Below, piece after piece: positions 28,087 through 36,637 of a stretch of DNA of 64,000 nucleotides. Within the stretch, counting starts at the first letter, position 1. Each line of letters opens with the position of its first letter. The stretch comes from Planctomycetota bacterium (GTDB taxonomy: Bacteria; Planctomycetota; Planctomycetia; Pirellulales; UBA1268), in assembly GCA_003669585.1 (NCBI GenBank), contig QWOQ01000005.1, forward strand, positions 1,052,612 through 1,116,611, given 5' to 3'. The notes beneath the pieces were generated by a model, which did not search any database, was not told the DNA's origin, and saw only the letters and a program-made list of their open reading frames with translations. The position numbers and the translations under genes are program-made.

Positions 28087-29117
28087 GCGAGGTCTCCACG
28101 AGCAATCATCGCCACGGCATGTGCCGGGGCCGCTCGCGCAAGTGATTCCCCCAATATGTCTCGCAGCGAAATCAATTTCGATGACCATCCCAACCGCGAG
28201 ATTGCTCGACGCGCGAGGCATTCGCCATGACCAGACAACACAATCTCTTCTGGCTCGCCCCCCAGTACACTGCTGACTTTTTGAATTGCAAAGGCCACCT
28301 GCTGCGATTGAGCGGTAGCACACTGATTGGCAAACTCTATCGCATCTTTGGTTGAGAAATCTTCAGTGTCAGCCAAAAACATTCTCGCCAATCGCATTCG
28401 TGCGTGGTTTTGAGTAACAGGTCGACCATCTGCAGTCTCGCGCGTGTCCACGTGTTGCTCACGCTCCTTCAACATGCCAAGCGTGAGCCAGACATCGAGG
28501 CTTGTTGCATAGAGTTCGCTGGCCAGCGGTCGAAGTTTCCCTTGCCACTGTGCCTCCTGCAACGTCGTCGCCACCGGCGTTCGCTCGACTCCGGTGTACA
28601 CCAGTTCGCCGCAGACCATGCGATCAACGTCTGTGTAGGCTTGAGGAAATGGCAGTCTGTCCTTTATGGCAACAATGTCGGTTGTGGTTGATCCAATATC
28701 AACGACCATTGCACTGGCTTGGGTCGTATAAAAGGCCGCGAGCCTTGCCATGGCGTGCCAGTTGGATGCTGCAACTTCAAGCGGCTGCTCCTGTGCGACT
28801 TCAGCCGAACAGATCGTTCCGCCCAGATGGTAAATCCCCAATTCACGACCACTCGAAACCTGCCGAAGCGCTCGAATAATGCATTCCACACCAACACGGC
28901 GAGATGGATAGCAGTCAGCAATTTCGCCAGTCATGGTTGCCACGAGTCGCAGGGAAGGACATCTAACAATCACACTGTGGAGCACTTCTTGCAGACGTTC
29001 ATGCAATCGCCAAAGAGCAAACGGCTCGCTCCAGCTCCATCCCTCGCCATCAGCCGCTTTAATATTGGCTCCTCCAATATCGAGCGCAAGGACTGCAACT
29101 TCTTGTTTTGTTTTCAT
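28083..29117 (-). CDS. Hydantoinase/oxoprolinase-type H4MPT-linked C1 transfer pathway protein
   Basis: A 344-residue ASKHA-fold protein. The phosphate loops LALDIGGANIKAAD (about residue 11) and VVDIGSTTTDIVAI (about 140), and the adenosine-type EIVLSGHGE near residue 292, match the family annotated as H4MPT-linked C1 transfer pathway protein (the Orf9 type of Methylobacterium). The precise reaction is not established to my knowledge. It lies between the ATP-grasp gene (21-base gap) and the kinase gene (4-base overlap), so the three form an operon. It is cytoplasmic, with no signal peptide. Confidence 0.82.
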   Translation of the reverse strand: MKTKQEVAVLALDIGGANIKAADGEGWSWSEPFALWRLHERLQEVLHSVIVRCPSLRLVATMTGEIADCYPSRRVGVECIIRALRQVSSGRELGIYHLGGTICSAEVAQEQPLEVAASNWHAMARLAAFYTTQASAMVVDIGSTTTDIVAIKDRLPFPQAYTDVDRMVCGELVYTGVERTPVATTLQEAQWQGKLRPLASELYATSLDVWLTLGMLKEREQHVDTRETADGRPVTQNHARMRLARMFLADTEDFSTKDAIEFANQCATAQSQQVAFAIQKVSSVLGGEPEEIVLSGHGECLARRAISRLGWSSKLISLRDILGESLARAAPAHAVAMIARGDLA

Positions 29118-29138
29118 GTTTTTGCTCTCTCGACTCTG

Positions 29139-30296
29139 TCAGAAAACTTTGTCGTCGTCGCATATTCGATCCACTGTACCGGATGCGTCGAACCTCATTC
29201 GGCAACCTGATTGGAAAACAAGATCGGCTATGGAATCCGAACCCTCGGCAAGATCGATCATTGCCCCAATCAAACTCGAATGTGAAAGTTCCACAAGCCC
29301 AACAATCGATGTTGTGATGCGAGGATTAATTTCAAGAACACGATCATCGCGACCATCTTCGCGATCTCCAAGAATAAGATCGACTCCTATCCAGCCGATC
29401 ACGCGGCTGCCATGAATGGCAGTTGCGTCTTTCATGGCTGTGACGGCACGGTAGGCAAGACGGTCGGCACGCTTGGCAAGATTCAATGCAATGGGAACTT
29501 CGCCGCCTTTGTACGAAGGATGGTTTTCCTGTGGCCCAATCGATATTCGCTGCAAACAGGCTGGCAGGCAGAGAATCTTTTTGAGTCCGACTAAACAGGC
29601 CACGCTTACCGGCTGCCCTGCACACAAGGCCTCCACGCGGGTCGATTCCTCTCGCAGCGACGGCTGGCCTTCAAACACCATTTCAAGGCCGTCACAACCG
29701 ACGCTTGCATCAGCTTTGATCACCATCGGTCGAATAAAATCCAGTGGAACCATCTCACCAGGATTGACACTTCTGCCAGCTGGAACTGCTATGCCTCTCG
29801 CTGCAAGTTCACCAATCGTGCGGTGCTTATCGGCTGCAACGGCAATCCAATCGGCACTCGGAGCTATCACCCTCCCTCCAGCCTGCTCAATCCGATGCAC
29901 TCGTTGCTGAAGCACGCCTTTTGTTTCGGGAGCGATTGGAAGCGTCCAAGGTGCTTCGGCAGAATGTTTTTCAAGAGCGTGAATCTCCTCTCCAAAAGCA
30001 ACTCTCACCACCTGACATCGATCAGGGAGGCTGAAATCTCCTTCACCGAGAAGCACAACCGGTTCAAATCGATCGTCGCGAGTAAGATCTCGGCAGACGG
30101 CCATAAGCATGGCGCGCCCTTCGCGCTTGATTGCAGTCATGACAGATTCATCACCCTGAAAGATCAACCGATCAGGGCCAGAAAGTCCACCTGAAGAGGC
30201 CCACTCGTAAATCACAACGCGCTGCGCCAAGGGTTTGCTCCTGCCAGTTGAGACTGATGAACTGGAACGCTCATGCAATCGCGTCGAGTGTCCCAA
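29139..30296 (-). CDS. ATP-grasp protein of the H4MPT biosynthesis group
   Basis: A 385-residue ATP-grasp ligase. The N-terminal Rossmann-like part begins VVIYEWASSGGLSG. The ATP-grasp part has the Lys-bearing FIRPMVIKADASVGCDG (about residue 195) and the metal-binding motif VLEINPRITTS (about 330). It matches the ATP-grasp protein that accompanies H4MPT genes in methylotrophs and planctomycetes (Orf7/Orf17 type), perhaps adding a glutamate or similar group to the cofactor. It is the first of three closely spaced genes. The Rieske-SufT gene ends 67 bases upstream, so the suf transcript may read into it. Confidence 0.78.
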   Translation of the reverse strand: MGHSTRLHERSSSSVSTGRSKPLAQRVVIYEWASSGGLSGPDRLIFQGDESVMTAIKREGRAMLMAVCRDLTRDDRFEPVVLLGEGDFSLPDRCQVVRVAFGEEIHALEKHSAEAPWTLPIAPETKGVLQQRVHRIEQAGGRVIAPSADWIAVAADKHRTIGELAARGIAVPAGRSVNPGEMVPLDFIRPMVIKADASVGCDGLEMVFEGQPSLREESTRVEALCAGQPVSVACLVGLKKILCLPACLQRISIGPQENHPSYKGGEVPIALNLAKRADRLAYRAVTAMKDATAIHGSRVIGWIGVDLILGDREDGRDDRVLEINPRITTSIVGLVELSHSSLIGAMIDLAEGSDSIADLVFQSGCRMRFDASGTVDRICDDDKVF

Positions 30297-30363
30297 CGAT
30301 TCATCACAGTATGATCACTTCACGTGAAACCATGATCAATAACAGGCGAGATACCGTTAATCG

Positions 30364-31137
30364 CTAAAAGATACCGAGCTGGTCCTTTGCTGCTTCGGTC
30401 ATGCGATCAGGAGTCCAGGGAGGATCCATCACGATCCGCACTTCGACACCAGAAACCTGCGGATGAGCTGCCACGACCCGTTTGGTATCACCAATCAACT
30501 GTGGCCCGGCAGGACAGGCCGGACTGGTCATTGTCATATCAACAGACACCTTCTGTTTACCATCGGGAGTTTCCGAAGGCAGAAGCGTCACGGCGTAGAT
30601 CAACCCCAAATCGACTACGTTGACAAAAAGTTCAGGATCTTTGACCTGTTTGAGCAGTTCACGCACCAAGTCTTCGCAAAGCTTTCCTGAGTTGAGCGAT
30701 TCACTTTCCAAAACTTCTGTCGGCACCGATTCAAGAAGCGTTTCAGGAGTCACCACAACGGACACCTGGGGGGCACAGCACTCGCTTGCCGGTTTCATGA
30801 AGCTGGTCGGTCCCGATGAGGTGCCGTCGGAGAGTTTCACAAAGACTGAACCGTCTTGCACTTTCACCACATGCGATCGAGTCGATCGAATCGCAGGCAT
30901 CGACAGCGCGGCGCCCGTGCGAATGTCAAACTTTGCGCCATGCCTAGGACACGCAACTGCATGACCATTGAGTTCTCCATCGACCAACGGACCGCCGTCG
31001 TGAGTGCAGACATCATCGATCGCGTAATAATCATTTGAGACACGAAAAACAGCGATTAATTCACCAGCAATCTCAACGAGCAAATGACCGCCGTCGGAAA
31101 GCTCATCGGCGGTCGCTACTTTGACAAATTCGTTCAC
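30364..31137 (-). CDS. Rieske [2Fe-2S] ferredoxin fused to a SufT/MIP18 domain
   Basis: A 257-residue fusion. Residues 5-105 form a Rieske-type ferredoxin with cluster ligands CTH (about 43-45) and CPRH (about 62-65). After a Ser/Pro linker, residues about 145-257 form a MIP18/PaaD/SufT domain (DPELFVNVVDLGLIYAV, then MTMTSPACPAGPQL with its conserved Cys, and VRIVMDPPWTPDRM). SufT proteins help mature [4Fe-4S] proteins. Fusion to a Rieske domain suggests that the cluster carrier and an electron donor are delivered together. It is the last gene of the suf cluster, 52 bases after sufD. Confidence 0.88.
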   Translation of the reverse strand: MNEFVKVATADELSDGGHLLVEIAGELIAVFRVSNDYYAIDDVCTHDGGPLVDGELNGHAVACPRHGAKFDIRTGAALSMPAIRSTRSHVVKVQDGSVFVKLSDGTSSGPTSFMKPASECCAPQVSVVVTPETLLESVPTEVLESESLNSGKLCEDLVRELLKQVKDPELFVNVVDLGLIYAVTLLPSETPDGKQKVSVDMTMTSPACPAGPQLIGDTKRVVAAHPQVSGVEVRIVMDPPWTPDRMTEAAKDQLGIF

Positions 31138-31189
31138 ACTATTTCTCCAATGTTCTCACAAGCAGGCGATCGTCTGGTCGATTCCTTGA

Positions 31190-32560
31190 TTATTGTATCC
31201 GACGAATTCTCTCGCTAATCGCCTCGGCGAGGGCTTCTCGCACAGGTGCAATCGTAATCCGATCGAAGACCTGCTGAAAAAATCCTGCCACCACCAGCCT
31301 CGCGGCCTCGTCGGCCGATAGCCCACGGCACTGGGCGTAAAAAATTTGTTCGCGATCGACTCGGCCGCTGGTGGCTCCGTGCGTGCAGCGAACATCATCA
31401 GCCTCGATTTCAAGACCGGGAATCGAATCGCCCCGAGCATGCTCGCTCAGCATGAGAGTGTCGCTGCGCTGATAGCCGTTTGTTTTTTGCGCTGACTTGT
31501 CGACTTTTATCATTCCTCGCCAGACTAATCGCGATCGATCCTGAAGCGCACCTTTGTAGAGCAAATCACTTATGCAAGAAGCCGCTTCGTGGTGCTGAAG
31601 GGTGTTGTAGATAAGTTGCTGGCGGCCTTCGGTAAACATCACGCCGTTAACTTGTGCGTGAGCGCCGACTCCGACGAGCGCAACATCCTGTGCCACCTGC
31701 GAAAGGCGACTGCCTAGAGCAGCGAGTGTCCACTGAAGCTTTCCGCCAGAGTGAACCTTCGCTTTTTGTCTTGCAAAATGCCAAACACCGGTGTTCCAAT
31801 TCTGAATATTGACCATGCGAAGACTTGCATTTTCACCGACAATCAATTCGATGCCTCCGCAGTGAAGCCCTCCTGGGCCGCTGCCCGCAGGACCACCTCC
31901 AGCGGTTTCAGTGATTACCGTCGCCTCGGCTCCCTTTCCGAGAACCACCAGCACGTGCCCCAAATCGGTGCCGCCCTCGGTCAGGCACGACAACAGGTGC
32001 AGCGGCTGTTCGAGACGAACTCCATCTGGAATAAAAACAATTGCACCGCCACGATGAAACGCAGCGTGCATTGCCGCAAACATGTCAGCACCGGAATCGA
32101 TTGCATTGAACCAATGCGGTCGAATCATCGATTCTCCAGCGACAGCCATGACCTGCTCCGGAGTTCCGAAAAGAACGCCACGAGACGCGACGAGCTGATC
32201 ACAACGACTGCGCCGCAGATGGCCGTTGAGGGTCACAATCTGGCCGGCCAATCGCATTGGCTCCGACAATTCTGCCTCCGGCGACAGAAAATTTTCTGAG
32301 AAACTTTTTGTATTTCTCGCAAGAATGCCTTCGTGCTCAACCGCCTCTGGCCCCGGTTGGACACTTGGACCCCACGCCGATCGCTTGAACAATCGCAGCT
32401 CGGTGCGCATCCAGTTTTCATCGCTGCGATCGGGAAGAGAAAGCGATTGAAATCGCTCAAAGGCTGCACGGCGGCGATCGGCCACCCACGGTGGATCGAG
32501 AGCGCAGAGCGATTCAAGGGCCGTTTGATCAAACGCAGCAGGTGCAATAACTGTCGACAT
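31190..32560 (-). CDS. sufD: Fe-S cluster scaffold subunit SufD
   Basis: A 456-residue SufBD-family protein, cytoplasmic partner of SufB and SufC in the Suf scaffold. The C-terminal beta-helix carries MLSEHARGDSIPGLEIEADDVRCTHGA-like signatures (about 395-420), with the conserved His in CTHGAT. The N-terminal 110 residues are helical with WMRTEL. It starts at ATG 32560; an upstream reading adds a 24-residue Phe-rich leader with no support. It lies 146 bases after sufB, an unusually long gap for this operon that contains a hairpin. Confidence 0.93.
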   Translation of the reverse strand: MSTVIAPAAFDQTALESLCALDPPWVADRRRAAFERFQSLSLPDRSDENWMRTELRLFKRSAWGPSVQPGPEAVEHEGILARNTKSFSENFLSPEAELSEPMRLAGQIVTLNGHLRRSRCDQLVASRGVLFGTPEQVMAVAGESMIRPHWFNAIDSGADMFAAMHAAFHRGGAIVFIPDGVRLEQPLHLLSCLTEGGTDLGHVLVVLGKGAEATVITETAGGGPAGSGPGGLHCGGIELIVGENASLRMVNIQNWNTGVWHFARQKAKVHSGGKLQWTLAALGSRLSQVAQDVALVGVGAHAQVNGVMFTEGRQQLIYNTLQHHEAASCISDLLYKGALQDRSRLVWRGMIKVDKSAQKTNGYQRSDTLMLSEHARGDSIPGLEIEADDVRCTHGATSGRVDREQIFYAQCRGLSADEAARLVVAGFFQQVFDRITIAPVREALAEAISERIRRIQ

Positions 32561-32686
32561 GATAATGAAAAAAAAGAAAGCGGTAGAAGAAAAACAAAGA
32601 CTCGGTGCAACCCACACGGAGACACAATTCATTCACGAGTTTTTAAAAATCAATCGATCGATAGTTCAGAGTTGTTTCGAAGGAAT

Positions 32687-32700
32687 TGCCGCAAGCGGCA
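32687..32700 (-). promoter_or_regulatory. Hairpin in the sufB-sufD gap
   Basis: TGCCGC and GCGGCA flank AA at 32687-32700, directly after the sufB stop (minus strand). It may set the mRNA ratio between sufB and sufD by processing or attenuation; no T-run follows. Confidence 0.35.
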
Positions 32701-32706
32701 GAAACA

Positions 32707-34128
32707 TCAGCCGACTGAACCCTCCATTTGAAGTTCGATCAGCCGGTTCATCTCAACGGCATATTCCATTGGAAGCTCCTTCACGAGCGGTTCGATAAAC
32801 CCGCCCACGATCATCGTGCTAGCCTCCGCCTCGGAAAGTCCACGACTCGTAAGATAGAAGAGTTGTTCCTCGCCGATGCGAGACACGCTCGCCTCATGGC
32901 CTACCGATACGTCCTGCTCTTCGATTTCAATGTAGGGATAGGTATCGCTGCGACTTTGCGAGTCAAGAATGAGGGCATCGCAGACAACACTCGACCTGCT
33001 CTTTTTTGCTCCAGGCTCCACCTTGACGAGCCCTCGGTAGCTCGATCGACCACCATTTTTAGAGATGCTCTTGGAAACGATTCGACCGTAGGTATTTGGC
33101 GCGGCATGCACAAGCTTGGCTCCGGCATCTTGATGCTGGCCTGCCGAGGCAAATGCGATCGATAGAATTTCTCCACGCGCGCCAGGTTCGACCATATACA
33201 CTGAAGGATATTTCATCGTGAGATGGCTGCCGAGATTGCCATCAATCCACTCCATCATCGCCCCCTCGTAGGCTACCGCCCGTTTGGTTACGAGATTGTA
33301 GATATTGTTGGCCCAGTTCTGGATCGTGGTATATCGACAACGAGCATGTTTCTTGACAACGATCTCGACGACTGCCGAGTGCAGGCTCTCGGTGGTGTAC
33401 ATCGGAGCCGTACAGCCTTCAACGTAGTGCACCTGCGCCCCCTCGTCGACGATGATCAGGGTTCGTTCAAACTGCCCCATACTCTCGGCATTAATTCTGA
33501 AATACGCCTGCAAAGGAAAATCTATTTTGACCCCTTTGGGTACGTAAATAAATGAACCTCCCGACCATACCGCGGAGTTGAGTGCCGAAAATTTATTGTC
33601 GGAAGGAGAAATAATTGTGGCAAAATATTGACGCACAAGATCAGGATATTCGCGAATCGCTGTATCGGTGTCGGTAAAAATGACACCTTTTTTTGCAAGA
33701 TCTTCTTGCAGCGATCCGTACACGACCTCGCTCTCAAACTGAGCTTTCACTCCGGAGAGATATTTTCGTTCTGCCTCGGGAATTCCAAGTCGCTCAAACG
33801 TCTTCTTGATTTCTTCGGGAACCTCATCCCACGTTTTCCCCTGCTGCTCGGCAGGCTTGAGGTAGTAAAAAATGTTTTGGAAATCGACACCAATGGTTCC
33901 ACCCCAGCGAGGCATTGGCTTGGAATTAAATATTTCGAGCGACTTGAGACGAAACTCGAGCATCCAGGCGGGTTCGTTTTTCATGCTTGAAATCTGGGTA
34001 ACAATTTCGGCATCGATTCCACGCCTTGCTTTAAAAACTGCAGTCGATTCGGTGCGAAAATCGTATTTGTTAATGTCGCCAATGCCCGCTGCGTTCGGAG
34101 GAATGACGGCATGAAGATCAGTTGCCAC
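32707..34128 (-). CDS. sufB: Fe-S cluster scaffold subunit SufB
   Basis: A 473-residue SufB, the scaffold on which the Fe-S cluster is assembled. Typical segments are [31 protein letters not shown] with the conserved Cys, [17 protein letters not shown], and the C-terminal [22 protein letters not shown]. It follows sufC after 56 bases. No cysteine desulfurase (sufS) or sufU/sufE is in the window, so sulfur supply must come from elsewhere in the genome. Confidence 0.97.
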   Translation of the reverse strand: MATDLHAVIPPNAAGIGDINKYDFRTESTAVFKARRGIDAEIVTQISSMKNEPAWMLEFRLKSLEIFNSKPMPRWGGTIGVDFQNIFYYLKPAEQQGKTWDEVPEEIKKTFERLGIPEAERKYLSGVKAQFESEVVYGSLQEDLAKKGVIFTDTDTAIREYPDLVRQYFATIISPSDNKFSALNSAVWSGGSFIYVPKGVKIDFPLQAYFRINAESMGQFERTLIIVDEGAQVHYVEGCTAPMYTTESLHSAVVEIVVKKHARCRYTTIQNWANNIYNLVTKRAVAYEGAMMEWIDGNLGSHLTMKYPSVYMVEPGARGEILSIAFASAGQHQDAGAKLVHAAPNTYGRIVSKSISKNGGRSSYRGLVKVEPGAKKSRSSVVCDALILDSQSRSDTYPYIEIEEQDVSVGHEASVSRIGEEQLFYLTSRGLSEAEASTMIVGGFIEPLVKELPMEYAVEMNRLIELQMEGSVG

Positions 34129-34184
34129 GAGAAGCTCTCTTTCTTAAATGACTCAGCAATTGGTTGTGTATGTCATGATCATCA

Positions 34185-35039
34185 TCATGTAGCGGCAGTT
34201 ACTTCCGCACGATTTCCTGAAGACATCGCGGCCTCGTTGGCGGCAGCATCGGGATAGGTTGCACGAATCCGGTCGTAACCGAGTTTGTGAAGTTCGGCGG
34301 CCAGCTCAGGGCCGGCCGACTCTACAATTCGCCCGCCGAGCATCACGTGCGTGCGTAGCGGAATGTTATGTTCAAGCAACTGTTCGTGATGTGTGATCAC
34401 GAGAATGCCCATGTCGGCTCCACCAATCTTTGCAATGCTCTGGCTGGCTAGTCGCACTGCATCGGCATCCAGACCGCTGTCGGTTTCGTCGAGCACCGCA
34501 AACCGAGGGCGTAGCATCGCCAGCTGAAGAATTTCAGCTCGCTTCATTTCGCCGCCCGAAAATCCGTCGTTGACGTAGCGACGGGCAAACTCTGAATCCA
34601 TCTGCAGTTCACTCATCTTGGCTCGGAGTTCCTGCCGAAACTCTCGCATCCCGATAAGTTCTTGCCCTTCTTTGCGGAGAGGATTACGGACGTTTGAAAC
34701 TGCATGACGAAGCAGATCTGCCACTCTTACGCCTGGGATCGCCATCGGTCGCTGAAACGCCAAAAACAAACCGAGCCTCGCCCGCTCATCGGGCTCAAGT
34801 TCAACAATGTTACGGCGTGTACCGTCGGCTTCAATCAGTTCGATGCTCCCAGAAGTAACCTCGTAAGACGGGTGCCCCATGATCGCGTAGCCCAGCGTAC
34901 TTTTTCCAGAACCATTGGGACCCATGAGAGCATGAATCTCTCCGCGACCAATTTCGAGATCAACTCCTCGAAGGATCTCTTTGCCTTCCACTGCAACGTG
35001 AAGGTCTTTGACAATCAATTTCTCAGATCCACTAGACAT
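34185..35039 (-). CDS. sufC: Fe-S assembly ATPase SufC
   Basis: A 284-residue ABC-type ATPase that powers the SufBD scaffold. Walker A GPNGSGKST (about residue 40), Q-loop AFQRPMAIPGV, signature FSGGEMKRAE, Walker B FAVLDETDSGLD and the switch His in ITHHEQLL are intact. The chosen ATG 35039 begins the conserved sequence; an upstream in-frame start adds 18 residues. The C-terminal 35 residues extend slightly past the usual family end. It sits 82 bases downstream of nuoB. Confidence 0.96.
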   Translation of the reverse strand: MSSGSEKLIVKDLHVAVEGKEILRGVDLEIGRGEIHALMGPNGSGKSTLGYAIMGHPSYEVTSGSIELIEADGTRRNIVELEPDERARLGLFLAFQRPMAIPGVRVADLLRHAVSNVRNPLRKEGQELIGMREFRQELRAKMSELQMDSEFARRYVNDGFSGGEMKRAEILQLAMLRPRFAVLDETDSGLDADAVRLASQSIAKIGGADMGILVITHHEQLLEHNIPLRTHVMLGGRIVESAGPELAAELHKLGYDRIRATYPDAAANEAAMSSGNRAEVTAAT

Positions 35040-35121
35040 CGAAGAGCCTTTGCTTGTTCGGGTTCTTAAAACAAATTCTTGCGAACGTGACAACCGTTTT
35101 CGTTCGCTCGAGAAAACACAT

Positions 35122-35724
35122 TCAGGGATTCACTTTCTGGTGATCGAACACAAGCATGCTGTCATCGGGCACTGTTACGTATCCCGAATGATGTGGAACC
35201 GGCAGCTCGTCATCTACTTTGCCAAAACCACCGGTTCGCTTTGCTATTTTTTGCCCTTGAATCTTGTCTTGAATCCGCATCAGTCCTTCGAGCAGACTTT
35301 CTGGACGGGGAGGGCATCCGGGAACGTACACATCCACCGGCACGACAAGATCGACTCCCTTGACGACGTGGTAACCCCATTTGAAATAAGGGCCGCCACC
35401 AGTCGTGCACGCCCCCATGGCGATCACAAATTTTGGATCGGGCATCATGTTGTAAAGACGCCGAACGCGACTGGCCATTTTATAGGTCACGGTTCCGGCA
35501 ACAATCATGAGGTCTGCCTGTCGCGGTGAAGCGCGAAAGGCACCGGCACCAAATCGATCGAGATCGTAACGACTCGCACCGGCGGCCATCATTTCGATCG
35601 CGCAGCACGCCAAACCGAACGTCATTGGCCAAATACTCGACTGGCGAGCCCAGTTCATCGCTTGTTCAACCGTTGTGAGGATCATATTTTCCTCAAACCG
35701 GCCTTCAATCCAAGGTTTTGTCAT
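35122..35724 (-). CDS. nuoB: NADH-quinone oxidoreductase subunit B (NuoB)
   Basis: A 200-residue complex I subunit holding cluster N2, the last Fe-S centre before quinone. The ligands are visible: the double Cys in [10 protein letters not shown] (about residues 40-41), the Cys in MGACTTGGG (about 106) and the Cys in VPGCPPRPE (about 136). The C-terminal 40 residues are a Lys/Pro-rich extension. No other nuo gene lies in the window, and this copy is located between the suf regulator and sufC on the same strand (34 and 82 base gaps). It may be the only nuoB or an extra copy. Confidence 0.95.
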   Translation of the reverse strand: MTKPWIEGRFEENMILTTVEQAMNWARQSSIWPMTFGLACCAIEMMAAGASRYDLDRFGAGAFRASPRQADLMIVAGTVTYKMASRVRRLYNMMPDPKFVIAMGACTTGGGPYFKWGYHVVKGVDLVVPVDVYVPGCPPRPESLLEGLMRIQDKIQGQKIAKRTGGFGKVDDELPVPHHSGYVTVPDDSMLVFDHQKVNP

Positions 35725-35758
35725 CTATTTGCTCCACGTGTTCAAAAAAGGTTTCTGT

Positions 35759-36403
35759 TTATTTGCGTTGATCACCGCTGGAAACTCCTGTAAATCGACA
35801 ACAACTCGCACCATCGAGACGGCACTCGCTCAATCGCACTCGGCCACCAGAGAGCGTCTCGAGCATCGATCGTTCCGCCGCGCAGATTCCACGGTCGAGC
35901 TCGGCGAGTTCTGGATAGGGGCACGCCAATGATGTGAGTATAGGCAGACCGTTTTCAATACTGAATGAACATGGAATCTCTCGGTCTTTCATGACATTCG
36001 CCATGCTTTGCAGTCGCTCTGAAGGCGTTTTTCCACTGACCTTCGATACAAAACGGTCGGCCAGAGACGACCCAATTCGATTTAACAATCCGCGACGAAC
36101 AGCAGGGTCGCGAACGCTGCGAATTTCGCTCCAGAGCACAACGGCAAGATCTTGAAAATTGTCGCCCGCAGAACGATTTCCAGATTCGGTGAGATTATAG
36201 GAATGCGAAGGTCTGCCTCGTGTACCTTGAATGACTTCCCGCGAAACAAGCCCTTCTTTCATCAGTCGATCCAATCTCTGCCGCACTGCCGTGGCCGTGA
36301 TGCCAAGGCTTTTTGCCAGATCATCGACGCGTCTTCCGTCCCGTTGGCGGAGCAAATCCACAAGCGGGGCATCGTGACGCTGGGATGTAATCGTGGCGGC
36401 CAT
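35759..36403 (-). CDS. SufR-like Fe-S-sensing transcriptional regulator
   Basis: A 214-residue winged helix-turn-helix protein. The N-terminal HTH (about 8-65) includes RRVDDLAKSLGITATAVRQR followed by a wing RGRPSHSY typical of the SufR/DeoR-like group. The C-terminal sensor part carries cysteines (near residue 153 in LACPYPE, 166 in GICAAE, and 184-194 in SECRLDGASCCRF) placed as in SufR, which binds a [4Fe-4S] cluster and represses suf genes. The start at 36403 begins the HTH; an upstream reading adds 35 residues. It is the first gene of the suf-nuoB group. A perfect dyad lies 128 bases upstream. Confidence 0.88.
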   Translation of the reverse strand: MAATITSQRHDAPLVDLLRQRDGRRVDDLAKSLGITATAVRQRLDRLMKEGLVSREVIQGTRGRPSHSYNLTESGNRSAGDNFQDLAVVLWSEIRSVRDPAVRRGLLNRIGSSLADRFVSKVSGKTPSERLQSMANVMKDREIPCSFSIENGLPILTSLACPYPELAELDRGICAAERSMLETLSGGRVRLSECRLDGASCCRFTGVSSGDQRK

Positions 36404-36530
36404 GAGAAAGTGCTGGAATAAAGATGTATCGAACGCAAAAAAGGAACTGTTGGAATGCTTGGAGCAACGCTCTCGAAGAACGTCACTCTCGCAGACGCTT
36501 CCTCTCAACGAATCTTACGAGCCCTATTCT

Positions 36531-36554
36531 TTTTGACAACTGAGACTGTCAAAA
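36531..36554. promoter_or_regulatory. Candidate SufR operator overlapping a TTGACA box
   Basis: TTTTGACA (36531-36538) and TGTCAAAA (36547-36554) form a perfect 8-base dyad around an 8-base spacer, between the dus stop and the sufR start. On the minus strand the right arm contains TTGACA, a consensus -35 box. An operator placed over the -35 box is a standard repressor arrangement. No T-run follows on either side, so a terminator is unlikely. Confidence 0.55.
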
Positions 36555-36637
36555 TGTTTTACTCCTGTAATTTTGGGACCATTGAATCAAATTTCAATGC
36601 TCAAAAGGTCCTAGAGTTTCTCAATTTTTCAGTCGCG

